Assembly: GCA_030038755.1 (NCBI GenBank)
Contig: JASHSK010000132.1
Location: 1 to 34,340, forward strand
Source of the DNA: Gammaproteobacteria bacterium
GTDB lineage: Bacteria > Pseudomonadota > Gammaproteobacteria > Steroidobacterales > Steroidobacteraceae
Length of the DNA: 34,340 bases
Direction of reading: 5' to 3'
The position numbers were made by a program, and so were the translations under genes. The notes under the pieces were generated by a model. That model was not told the DNA's origin, ran no database searches, and worked only from the letters and a program-made list of their open reading frames with translations. Of this stretch, positions 28,222 to 34,340 are shown in pieces. Position 1 is the stretch's first letter; every line of letters begins with the position of its first letter.

Positions 28222-29001
28222 TCAGCGCTGCCTCGCGTTCCCCAGGAAGCGCAGGATCTCCAGATACAGCCATACCAGCGTGACCAGCAGGCCGAACGCG
28301 CAGTACCACTCCATGTAGCGCGGTGCCCCCTGGGAAACGCCCATATCAACCAGATCGAAGTCCAGCGCCAGATTCAGCGCCGCGATCCCGATGATCACCA
28401 GCGAGAGACCCAGGCTGAGCGGGCTCGAGCCGTACAGGAAGGGCGTGGCAACGTGGAACAGGTGCAGCACCATCGAGACGAGGTAGACCAGGAAAATCGC
28501 GCCGGTCGCGCCGACCACGATTGCGCGGAAGCGCTGCGTCACGCGGATCAGCCCGGTCTTGTAGGCGATCAGCATCGCCGCCAGTACGCCGAACGTCAGG
28601 CCGACTGCCTGGATTGCGATGCCCGGATAACGCCGCTCGAGCTCCGCCGAGATGCCGCCGAGGACCAGGCCTTCGCAGGCCGCGTACGGCAGCGCCAGAT
28701 ACGGCGCGGTCGTCATGCGAAAACTGATGATCAGCGCCAGCACCAGGCCGGCGATCAGGCCCACGATCATGGGCAGCCCGACCGTCGCCGGGTTGTTGGT
28801 CGTCAGATACTGCGACCAGGTCCAGAAGGCTGTCGCCAGCAGCACGACCAGCATCAGGAAGGACTTGTTGACCGTGCCCTGCAGCGTCATGCGCTCATCG
28901 GCGAGCGCCGTGCGCGGCAGCGAGGCGAAGGTGTTGGCGTTCAGTCCGGGGTTACCCGTGCGCACCATGCGCGGCAGTCCGGTACGGTTATCCAGTGGCA
29001 T
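28222..29001 (-). CDS. Bax inhibitor-1/YccA family membrane protein
   Basis: A 259-residue protein with about seven membrane helices. After a polar N-terminus (to about residue 45), helices begin at SFLMLVVLLATAFWTW and continue through IVGLIAGLVLALIISF, GLTFGVLAAMLIAYKTGLI and LVIIGIAALNLALDFDLVDMG. It ends near YCAFGLLVTLVWLYLEILRFLG. The acidic pair in DFDLVD near the last helices fits the family, whose members are pH-sensitive calcium-leak channels in the studied cases. The physiological role here is unknown. A candidate promoter lies directly upstream. Confidence 0.92.
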   Translation of the reverse strand: MPLDNRTGLPRMVRTGNPGLNANTFASLPRTALADERMTLQGTVNKSFLMLVVLLATAFWTWSQYLTTNNPATVGLPMIVGLIAGLVLALIISFRMTTAPYLALPYAACEGLVLGGISAELERRYPGIAIQAVGLTFGVLAAMLIAYKTGLIRVTQRFRAIVVGATGAIFLVYLVSMVLHLFHVATPFLYGSSPLSLGLSLVIIGIAALNLALDFDLVDMGVSQGAPRYMEWYCAFGLLVTLVWLYLEILRFLGNARQR

Positions 29002-29039
29002 CGCGGCTCCTACGAATCACTCGAGGTGTGTACTCTAAT

Positions 29040-29067
29040 ACATTAAATATAAAGCACTAATTTTCAA
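29040..29067 (-). promoter_or_regulatory. Candidate sigma-70 promoter for the Bax-inhibitor-1 gene
   Basis: This AT-rich island (29036-29067) stands out from its surroundings. On the minus strand TTGAAA (29062-29067) is followed after 16 nt by TAATGT (29040-29045), giving a start about 30 nt before the ATG. The -35 is close to consensus, the -10 is weak, and TATATT within the spacer is an alternative. Confidence 0.4.
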
Positions 29068-29089
29068 TGCCTGGGGCGCTTGGGCCGGC

Positions 29090-30076
29090 TCAGACCACCT
29101 CGCCGGGCAGCCTGCCCGCATCATCACCCGGCCGGGCCAGACCTGCGGTCGTGGAGTGAGGCTCGTCGATGTCCGGGCACGCGCCGAGCTCCTTGTCGCA
29201 CTCGATCAGGGCATAGGCCGAGTGGTTGTGGATCGACTCGAAGTTCTCACTTTCGACCACGTAGGCGGCGATGCGTTCCTCGGCGTTGAGACGCACGGCG
29301 ACGTCGCGCACCATGTCTTCGACGAACTTCGGGTTGTCATAAGCGCGCTCGGTGACGTACTTCTCGTCGGGACGCTTGAGGATGCCGTAGAGCTCGCAGG
29401 ACGCCTCGCTCTCGGCGAGGTCGATCAGCTCCTCGATCCACATGTGCTCGCGCAGACGCGCCTTGATGGTCAGGTGCGAGCGCTGGTTGTGGGCGCCGCG
29501 CTCAGAGATCTTCTTCGAGCAGGGGCACAGGCTGGTCACGGGCACGACCACCTTCAGCCACATGCTCGGGACGCCTGCGCGGATCTCGCCGATCAGCCAG
29601 GCCTGATAGTCCATCAGGCTCTCCACGCCCGAGACCGGCGCGCGCTTGGTCACGAAGTACGGAAAGCTCATCTCGATGTGGCCCGCGTCGGCTTCCAGCC
29701 GCGTGGCCATCTCCGAGAGCATCGCGCGGAACGAATCGACCGAGATCTCGCGCTCGTGATGCAGGATCTCCACGAAGCGCGACATGTGCGTGCCCTTGAA
29801 GTTGTGCGGCAGGTTCACATACATGTTGAAGCTGGCCACCGTGTGCTGCTCGCCGCGCGAGCGATCCTTGACGCGCACCGGATGGCGGATGTCCTTGATG
29901 CCGACGCGGTTGATGGGTATGCGGCGCGTGTCGGCGCGCGACTGCACGTCCTCCACGGGAATGACCTGCGCAGTGCGTGTGGCCTCGGCGCCGGCACCCG
30001 CATCGGCGCGGGCAGGCATGGCGGGGCGCGCGGCCGGGGCGGAATTGGCCGGGCGTGTCCGTGCGGCAGTGCTCAT
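29090..30076 (-). CDS. folE2: GTP cyclohydrolase FolE2 (type IB)
   Basis: A 328-residue enzyme converting GTP to dihydroneopterin triphosphate, the first step of folate synthesis. The conserved core has [33 protein letters not shown], the metal Cys in [20 protein letters not shown], and the C-terminal [10 protein letters not shown]. The first 40 residues and last 25 are low-complexity additions. The start codon lies 8 nt after the dxs stop, so xseB-dxs-folE2 is probably one transcript. FolE2 often replaces or backs up zinc-dependent FolE when zinc is scarce. I see no obvious Zur-type site, and the placement suggests constitutive use. Confidence 0.95.
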   Translation of the reverse strand: MSTAARTRPANSAPAARPAMPARADAGAGAEATRTAQVIPVEDVQSRADTRRIPINRVGIKDIRHPVRVKDRSRGEQHTVASFNMYVNLPHNFKGTHMSRFVEILHHEREISVDSFRAMLSEMATRLEADAGHIEMSFPYFVTKRAPVSGVESLMDYQAWLIGEIRAGVPSMWLKVVVPVTSLCPCSKKISERGAHNQRSHLTIKARLREHMWIEELIDLAESEASCELYGILKRPDEKYVTERAYDNPKFVEDMVRDVAVRLNAEERIAAYVVESENFESIHNHSAYALIECDKELGACPDIDEPHSTTAGLARPGDDAGRLPGEVV

Positions 30077-30084
30077 CGGTTCAC

Positions 30085-32121
30085 CTATCGTTCGCCGAGC
30101 CTTGCGACGGGTTCGGCAGTGGCCAGTCTGGGGGCGGCGCGGCCGTCGTTCAAGCCGAGACCGGCATACCAGCGCTCCACCGCCGCACTGATGCCCGGCA
30201 GGTCCAGCCCGGCCGCGGTGAGGCAATCCTCCCGGCTGCCATGCTCGATGAAATGATCGGGAATGCCGATATGCAGTCGCGGGGTCGTCAGTCCCAGGGC
30301 GTCGAGCAGCTCCGAGCAGGCACTGCCGGCCCCGCCGGCCACCGCGTTCTCCTCGAGGGTCACGATGGCGGCGTGATGCTGGGCGATCTCCCGCAGCATG
30401 TCGGCATCCAGCGGCTTCACGAAGCGCATGTTGACTACCGTGGCATCGAGCCGCTCGGCGAGCTGCAGCGCCGGCGCGACCATGCTGCCGAAGGCGAGCA
30501 ACGCCAGGCCGGCACGGCGCTCGCCGTGGGCAGGACCGTGCCCGTTGCCATGGCCGTTGGCGCCGCTCACCGCGTGAGCGCCGTTGGCCGCATGAGCGGC
30601 GGTGAAGCCGCTGGCGCGACGGCGGATCTCGGCGCGCCCGATGGGCAGCGCCGTGAATTCCTTTGCTGGAGGGACGCCGGGGCCGCGGCCGCGCGGAAAG
30701 CGCACGGCGGCCGGACCGTCCAGCGTGGTCGCGGTGTAGAGCATCTGCCGGCATTCGTTCTCGTCGGCCGGCGCCATGATGATCATGTTCGGCACACAGC
30801 GCAGGAACGACAGATCGTAGCTGCCATGGTGTGTGGCGCCATCGCTGCCGACCAGACCGGCGCGATCCAGCGCGAACAGCACCGGCAGCTTCTGCAGCGC
30901 GACGTCATGGATGGTTTGATCGTAGCCGCGCTGCAGGAAGGTCGAATAGATCGCCACGACCGGGCGCAGGCCTTCGCAGGCGAGCCCGGCCGCGAAGGTC
31001 ACGGCGTGCTGCTCTGCGATCGCCACGTCGAAGTAGCGCTCGGGGAAGCGGCGCGAATACTCCACCAGACCCGACCCCTCGCGCATGGCGGGCGTGATGC
31101 CGATGATGCGTGGGTCGCGCTCGGCCATATCGCATAGCCATTGGCCGAAGATCTGCGAGTAGGTCGGCGTGCCGGGCTTCTCCTTCTGCAACGTGCCCGT
31201 GGCAGGATCGAACGGTCCTGGCCCATGCCACGTGATCGGATCGGCCTCGGCGGGGGCGTAGCCCTTGCCCTTGCGCGTGACCACGTGCAGCAGTCGCGGG
31301 CCGGCCAGGCCGTGCGCGGTCCGCAGCGCCCGCAGCAGCGCCTTCAGATCGTGCCCATCGACGGGTCCCAGGTAATTGAATCCCATCTCCTCGAACAGCG
31401 TGCCTGGCAGCACCATGCCCTTGACGTGCTCCTCGGAGCGGCGCGCCAGCTCGCGCAGCACAGGCAGTTGCTGCAGGGCCCGCTTGCCGCCGGCGCGCAG
31501 CTGCGCATAGAGCGGGCCGGAGATGACGCGTGCGAAGTAATTGGACAGCGCCCCGACGTTCTCGGAGATCGACATGTCGTTGTCGTTCAGCACCACCAGC
31601 AGGTCGACGGAGAGGCTCCCCGCGTGGTTGAGCGCCTCGAAGGCCATGCCGGCACTCATCGCGCCATCGCCGATCACCGCGACGGCGCGTCGCTGCTCAC
31701 CCTTGCGGGCCGCGGCGATCGCCATGCCCAGTGCGGCGCTGACCGAGGTACTCGAGTGGCCGACGCCGAACGTGTCGTAGGGACTCTCCGCGCGGCTCGG
31801 GAAGGGCGCGAGGCCGTGCAGCTGCTTGATGGTACCGAGGCGGTCGCGCCGGCCGGTCAGCACCTTGTGGGGATAGGCCTGGTGGCCGACATCCCAGACC
31901 AGTCGGTCCTCGGGGGTATTGAAAACATAATGCAACGCAATCGTCAGCTCCACGGTGCCGAGGCCGGCGGCAAAATGGCCGCCCCGCGTCGCCACGGTGT
32001 GGATGAGGTAATCGCGCAGCTCCGCGGCGAGTGTCAGCAGGTCCTGCTCGGACAATGCTCGAAGATCGGCGGGGGATTCGATGGCACCCAGCAACGGGTG
32101 CGACGGCATCATTGTGGACAT
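30085..32121 (-). CDS. dxs: 1-deoxy-D-xylulose-5-phosphate synthase
   Basis: A 678-residue thiamine-diphosphate enzyme joining pyruvate and glyceraldehyde-3-phosphate at the head of the MEP isoprenoid pathway. Signatures are [33 protein letters not shown], the ThDP motif [18 protein letters not shown] with [29 protein letters not shown] and [19 protein letters not shown] Gly/His/Asn-rich insert of about 30 residues precedes [10 protein letters not shown] in the linker to the C-terminal domain. I used the ATG at 32121; ATGs at 32112, 32109 and 32151 are alternatives. xseB lies upstream after 157 nt. Confidence 0.97.
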   Translation of the reverse strand: MSTMMPSHPLLGAIESPADLRALSEQDLLTLAAELRDYLIHTVATRGGHFAAGLGTVELTIALHYVFNTPEDRLVWDVGHQAYPHKVLTGRRDRLGTIKQLHGLAPFPSRAESPYDTFGVGHSSTSVSAALGMAIAAARKGEQRRAVAVIGDGAMSAGMAFEALNHAGSLSVDLLVVLNDNDMSISENVGALSNYFARVISGPLYAQLRAGGKRALQQLPVLRELARRSEEHVKGMVLPGTLFEEMGFNYLGPVDGHDLKALLRALRTAHGLAGPRLLHVVTRKGKGYAPAEADPITWHGPGPFDPATGTLQKEKPGTPTYSQIFGQWLCDMAERDPRIIGITPAMREGSGLVEYSRRFPERYFDVAIAEQHAVTFAAGLACEGLRPVVAIYSTFLQRGYDQTIHDVALQKLPVLFALDRAGLVGSDGATHHGSYDLSFLRCVPNMIIMAPADENECRQMLYTATTLDGPAAVRFPRGRGPGVPPAKEFTALPIGRAEIRRRASGFTAAHAANGAHAVSGANGHGNGHGPAHGERRAGLALLAFGSMVAPALQLAERLDATVVNMRFVKPLDADMLREIAQHHAAIVTLEENAVAGGAGSACSELLDALGLTTPRLHIGIPDHFIEHGSREDCLTAAGLDLPGISAAVERWYAGLGLNDGRAAPRLATAEPVARLGER

Positions 32122-32278
32122 TGTGGCGCGAAGTTTACACGGTCCGGGCATTGCTCGCGGCGCTGCACTTGTGCGACGCAGCGCAGAAGGCGGCGCAGAA
32201 GGCGGCGCAGAAGACAGCGCAGCAGACAGCGCCGAGCATAGCCAACGGACCGCCGGCGGTGCTCAGGGCTCGCCGTGC
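32122..32278. other. xseB-dxs intergenic region with a 12-bp tandem repeat; ispA absent
   Basis: No gene is visible. Four 12-bp units (32181-32228: core GCGCAGAAGGCG twice, then GCGCAGAAGACA and GCGCAGCAGACA) occupy the middle. In many gammaproteobacteria ispA, encoding farnesyl diphosphate synthase, sits here between xseB and dxs. Confidence 0.7.
32181..32228. repeat. 12-bp tandem repeat (4 copies) between xseB and dxs
   Basis: The first two copies are identical and the last two carry one to three substitutions each. This is the only short-period repeat of the window found clearly outside a gene. Confidence 0.85.
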
Positions 32279-32653
32279 TCAGAAATCGGACTCGACACCG
32301 CCGGAGAGCTCGGGCGCAGCCACCGTGCCCGCGTCCGCGGCGCCGATCGAGACGCGCTCGATGCTTGCGGTATCGAATTCCTCGAGCACCACCGCTTCGC
32401 CCCGCTGCAGCAGCAGCTGCACCTTCTGCTGTGCGGCGCCAAGCGCCGCCTGGCACTCACGCGTCAGGCGAACGCCCAGCTCGAAGGTCCGTAGCGCCTC
32501 ATCGAGCGGCAGGTCGCCCGACTCCAGCCGCGTGACCAGCGTTTCCAGCCTGGCGAGCGTCTCTTCGAAGCCGCTGCCAGGGCCGGCGTCGGGAGCGGCG
32601 CCGGAACCGCCGCCGGGAGCGGCGCCGGGAGCGGATGAGGCTGCTGTGGGCAT
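32279..32653 (-). CDS. xseB: Exodeoxyribonuclease VII small subunit
   Basis: A 124-residue protein. The conserved core (FEETLARLETLVTRLESGDLPLDEALRTFELGVRLTRECQAAL) is the two-helix XseB fold that pairs with XseA in the DNA-repair nuclease. It is longer than the usual 80 residues, with a Gly/Pro/Ala N-terminal extension (containing a 12-bp duplication) and a C-terminal tail after AQQKVQLLL. It heads the xseB-dxs-folE2 run and diverges from the rubrerythrin gene across a 163-bp control region. Confidence 0.93.
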   Translation of the reverse strand: MPTAASSAPGAAPGGGSGAAPDAGPGSGFEETLARLETLVTRLESGDLPLDEALRTFELGVRLTRECQAALGAAQQKVQLLLQRGEAVVLEEFDTASIERVSIGAADAGTVAAPELSGGVESDF

Positions 32654-32671
32654 GCGTCCACCCTAGCAGGG

Positions 32672-32717
32672 CGCGCGCTCGTTGACGAGGGCGACGCGCG
32701 CTCGTTGACGAGGGCGA
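32672..32717. promoter_or_regulatory. Perfect 23-bp tandem duplication with internal palindromes, candidate double operator
   Basis: Copies 32672-32694 and 32695-32717 are identical. Each contains CTCGTTGACGAG, an inverted repeat of CTCGT and ACGAG around TG. The two palindromes are 23 bp apart, about two helical turns, so two dimers could bind the same DNA face. The block lies between the divergent xseB and rubrerythrin genes. Confidence 0.65.
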
Positions 32718-32736
32718 TGGTGGGCCTTACATTGCG

Positions 32737-32753
32737 ATTAGAATCAGTCTAAT
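32737..32753. promoter_or_regulatory. 17-bp palindrome upstream of rubrerythrin
   Basis: ATTAGA (32737-32742), five bases, then TCTAAT (32748-32753) is a perfect inverted repeat in the most AT-rich part of the gap. TTAG-N7-CTAA inside it has the half-site geometry of an OxyR or other LysR-type site. TCTAAT could also act as a -10 box with TTACAT (32727-32732) as a poor -35 at 15 nt. The identity of any regulator is not known. Confidence 0.5.
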
Positions 32754-32805
32754 TTCTATCAGGCCAATTTTCCCGGGCCGCTCGACCCGGCTCGATCGTC
32801 ATCGC

Positions 32806-32810
32806 GGAGG
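32806..32810 (+). promoter_or_regulatory. Shine-Dalgarno of rubrerythrin
   Basis: GGAGG lies 6 nt before ATG 32817. It selects this start over the out-of-frame ATG at 32812. Confidence 0.7.
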
Positions 32811-32816
32811 TATGGG

Positions 32817-33230
32817 ATGAAACTCACGGGAACCAAGACCGAAAAGAACTTGAAGGACGCATTTGCCGGGGAATCGCAGGCGAATCGTCGCTACCTGTAT
32901 TTTGCAGCCAAGGCCGATGTCGAGGGCTACAACGACGTCTCGACGGTGTTTCGCTCCACGGCCGAGGGCGAGACCGGTCACGCTCATGGGCACCTCGAGT
33001 ACCTCGAGCAGGTGGGCGATCCGGCCACGGGCCTGCCGATCGGAGAGACCCGGCTGAACCTCAAGTCCGCCATCGCCGGCGAGACGCACGAGTACTCGGA
33101 CATGTACCCGGGCATGGCGAAGGTGGCGCGCGAAGAAGGCTTCGGGGAGATCGCCGACTGGTTCGAGACGCTGGCCAAGGCCGAGCGCTCGCACGCCAAC
33201 CGCTTCCAGAAGGCGCTGGACACACTGTAA
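32817..33230 (+). CDS. Rubrerythrin-type diiron protein (no rubredoxin domain)
   Basis: A 137-residue ferritin-like four-helix protein, likely a peroxide-reducing or iron-handling enzyme in the cytoplasm. Iron ligands are seen in [15 protein letters not shown] (Glu), [14 protein letters not shown] (ExxH), [17 protein letters not shown] (Glu) and [12 protein letters not shown] (ExxH). The C-terminal rubredoxin-like FeS4 domain of classical rubrerythrin is missing, so electrons must come from a partner. The Fe-S protein encoded 21 nt downstream is an obvious candidate. The start is set by GGAGG. The upstream region has two types of palindrome. Confidence 0.93.
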   Translation: MKLTGTKTEKNLKDAFAGESQANRRYLYFAAKADVEGYNDVSTVFRSTAEGETGHAHGHLEYLEQVGDPATGLPIGETRLNLKSAIAGETHEYSDMYPGMAKVAREEGFGEIADWFETLAKAERSHANRFQKALDTL

Positions 33231-33251
33231 GCGACGCCGGCTCGCTGCATC

Positions 33252-34340
33252 TTGAGCGACACTCCGGCGAACGGGAGCCGTGAAGGGAGCCTCTCGGCTC
33301 CCGTTCGCCATCCGCTGCAATGGCGGGAGACGGGCTTCTACGATGAGGCCGCGCTCCAGCAGGAGCTGTCGCGCGTCTTCGAGATCTGTCACGGCTGCCG
33401 CCGCTGCTTCAACCTCTGCCAGTCGTTCCCGACGCTGTTCGATGCCATCGACGCCACCGAGTCGATGGAGTTATCCGGGGTCGACAGGCGTGTCTACTGG
33501 AAGGTCGTCGACAACTGCTACCTGTGCGACATCTGCTTCAGCACCAAGTGTCCTTATGTTCCCCCGCACCCGTGGAACGTGGATTTCCCGCACCTGATGC
33601 TGCGCGCGAAGGCGGTGCGGACGCACGGCCGCAAGCCCACGCTGCGTGATCGGGTGCTGACCTCGACCGATGTGGTGGGACGTCTCGCCGGCATTCCGGT
33701 CGTCAGCGAGATCGTCAATGCCGCCAACCGCAGCCGCGCCGGCCGCAGGTTGCTGGAGCGCGCTCTCGGCGTGGATCCGCGCGCGCCGCTGCCCGCCTAC
33801 CACGCGGTGAGCGCGCGGCGGCGAGTGCGCGCATGGCTGTCGCGCGCTCACCAGGGGCAGCCGGCACCGGGCCAGAGGCCGGCAGTGCAGGGCGCGGCAG
33901 TGCAGAGCGCGGTAGCGCAGGACCCGGCAACGCAGGACCCGGCAACGCAGGCGGCGGCGCCCGCGGGGAGCGCCGAGACGCGCGGGCGCGTGGCACTGTT
34001 CTGCAGCTGCTACGCCAACCGCAACGAGCCGGATCTCGCCCTGGATTTGGCTGCGGTGTTCGATCACAACGGCATCGCCGTGACGCTGCCGGCGCGTGAG
34101 CGCTGCTGCGGCATGCCCAAGCTCGAGATCGGCGATCTGGCCGCGATCGACCGACTCAAGCGCACCAACGTTCCGGAGCTCGATCGCCTCGTCGGTGCCG
34201 GCTACGACATCGTGGCGCCGGTGCCTTCCTGCGTGCTGATGTTCAAGCAGGAGCTGCCGCTGATGTATCCGGAGGACGCGCAGGTGCGGCGCGTCGCCGA
34301 ACATACCTTCGATCCGTTCGAGTACCTGATGCTGCGACAC
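33252..34340 (+). CDS. Heterodisulfide-reductase-related Fe-S protein with two [4Fe-4S] motifs and CCG domain (partial, TTG start)
   Basis: The first 363 codons of a gene that runs off the window end. Two cluster motifs follow the N-terminus: [11 protein letters not shown] (about residues 45-55) and [14 protein letters not shown] (about 85-98). They resemble the ferredoxin part of GlpC and HdrD-like proteins. A CCG domain begins at [17 protein letters not shown] and contains CCGMPKLE. A 15-bp repeat region (33882-33956) separates the parts. No ATG or GTG precedes the conserved [14 protein letters not shown] stretch in frame, so TTG 33252 is the best start. The gene follows rubrerythrin by 21 nt and is probably co-transcribed; it may reduce the diiron protein or a disulfide. 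Confidence 0.88.
   Translation, partial: MSDTPANGSREGSLSAPVRHPLQWRETGFYDEAALQQELSRVFEICHGCRRCFNLCQSFPTLFDAIDATESMELSGVDRRVYWKVVDNCYLCDICFSTKCPYVPPHPWNVDFPHLMLRAKAVRTHGRKPTLRDRVLTSTDVVGRLAGIPVVSEIVNAANRSRAGRRLLERALGVDPRAPLPAYHAVSARRRVRAWLSRAHQGQPAPGQRPAVQGAAVQSAVAQDPATQDPATQAAAPAGSAETRGRVALFCSCYANRNEPDLALDLAAVFDHNGIAVTLPARERCCGMPKLEIGDLAAIDRLKRTNVPELDRLVGAGYDIVAPVPSCVLMFKQELPLMYPEDAQVRRVAEHTFDPFEYLMLRH
33266..33309 (+). promoter_or_regulatory. 15-bp perfect hairpin between rubrerythrin and the Fe-S gene
   Basis: GGCGAACGGGAGCCG (33266-33280) and CGGCTCCCGTTCGCC (33295-33309) are exact reverse complements around a 14-nt loop. With 15 G/C-rich pairs it should fold very stably in RNA. It falls in codons 5-20 of the Fe-S gene as I start it, and no T-run follows. 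It may stabilise the rubrerythrin mRNA or slow entry into the downstream gene. Confidence 0.8.
33882..33956 (+). repeat. 15-bp tandem repeat (5 copies) in the Fe-S gene
   Basis: Units at 33882, 33897, 33912, 33927 and 33942 encode [20 protein letters not shown] and ATQAA. They form a Gln/Ala linker before the CCG domain. Confidence 0.88.

Noticed and set aside
32031-32666. 211-codon plus-strand frame across the xseB region
   Set aside because: It is antisense to xseB. Its AQKAAQKA stretch is only the translation of the intergenic 12-bp repeat.
32672-32717. CRISPR-like array
   Set aside because: The two 23-bp copies are directly adjacent with no spacers, and no cas genes are present. The other arrays are likewise spacer-less.

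Overview
The window is a compact, very GC-rich chromosomal segment carrying about 29 protein genes and one tRNA. It looks like core chromosome of a gammaproteobacterium. The evidence is the long single-chain PurL with a fused glutaminase domain, the glyA-nrdR-ribD-ribE-ribB(X)-ribH-nusB-thiL run, the xseB-dxs order, MltF, EttA and a DUF1820 gene beside purL. The composition and the rubrerythrin/heterodisulfide-reductase-like pair suggest a Xanthomonadales/Nevskiales/Steroidobacterales-type lineage; that placement is inference. No phage, IS element, integrase or CRISPR array was seen.

Layout. 1-3300: a POT peptide transporter, an alpha/beta esterase and tadA on the plus strand. 3355-4824: mltF on the minus strand, diverging from tRNA-Ser(CGA) at 4852-4944. 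5150-7684: a GAF-GAF-GGDEF-EAL cyclic-di-GMP protein that overlaps tail-to-tail with an FHA/TagH-like gene (7669-9108, minus). 9217-13532: a DUF1820 gene and purL, overlapping by 1 nt. 13500-16234 (minus): a DUF4145 protein and ettA. 16361-17317: a histone-deacetylase-family amidohydrolase. 17404-25672: one-carbon, nucleotide-reduction and riboflavin genes (glyA, nrdR, ribD, ribE, a GNAT acetyltransferase, a VIT/CCC1 transporter, a RibBX-type ribB, ribH, nusB, thiL). 25798-27141: a Ser/Thr kinase with a C-terminal cyclic-nucleotide-binding domain. 27142-29001 (minus): a YXWGXW-repeat protein and a Bax-inhibitor-1 family membrane protein. 29090-32653 (minus): xseB-dxs-folE2, with no ispA between xseB and dxs. 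32817-34340: a rubrerythrin and the first 363 codons of a two-[4Fe-4S]/CCG-domain protein that starts with TTG and runs off the window.

How the genes work together. GlyA supplies one-carbon units for purines (PurL) and folate (FolE2). The rib genes make lumazine and riboflavin. The GTP cyclohydrolase II-like half of RibBX lacks its zinc cysteines, so a separate RibA must exist elsewhere in the genome. Dxs and ThiL both concern thiamine diphosphate: Dxs uses it and ThiL makes it. The rubrerythrin/Fe-S pair is probably a peroxide or redox defence unit.

The most unusual features are three. First, in-frame tandem repeats of 12, 15 or 18 bp occur in loops and termini of many unrelated housekeeping genes. 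Second, the rubrerythrin operon has an elaborate control region: a duplicated 23-bp palindrome-bearing unit, a separate 17-bp palindrome, and a 15-bp perfect hairpin inside the next gene. Third, a bacterial kinase is fused to a cyclic-nucleotide sensor. Every gap between genes is shorter than about 210 bp.
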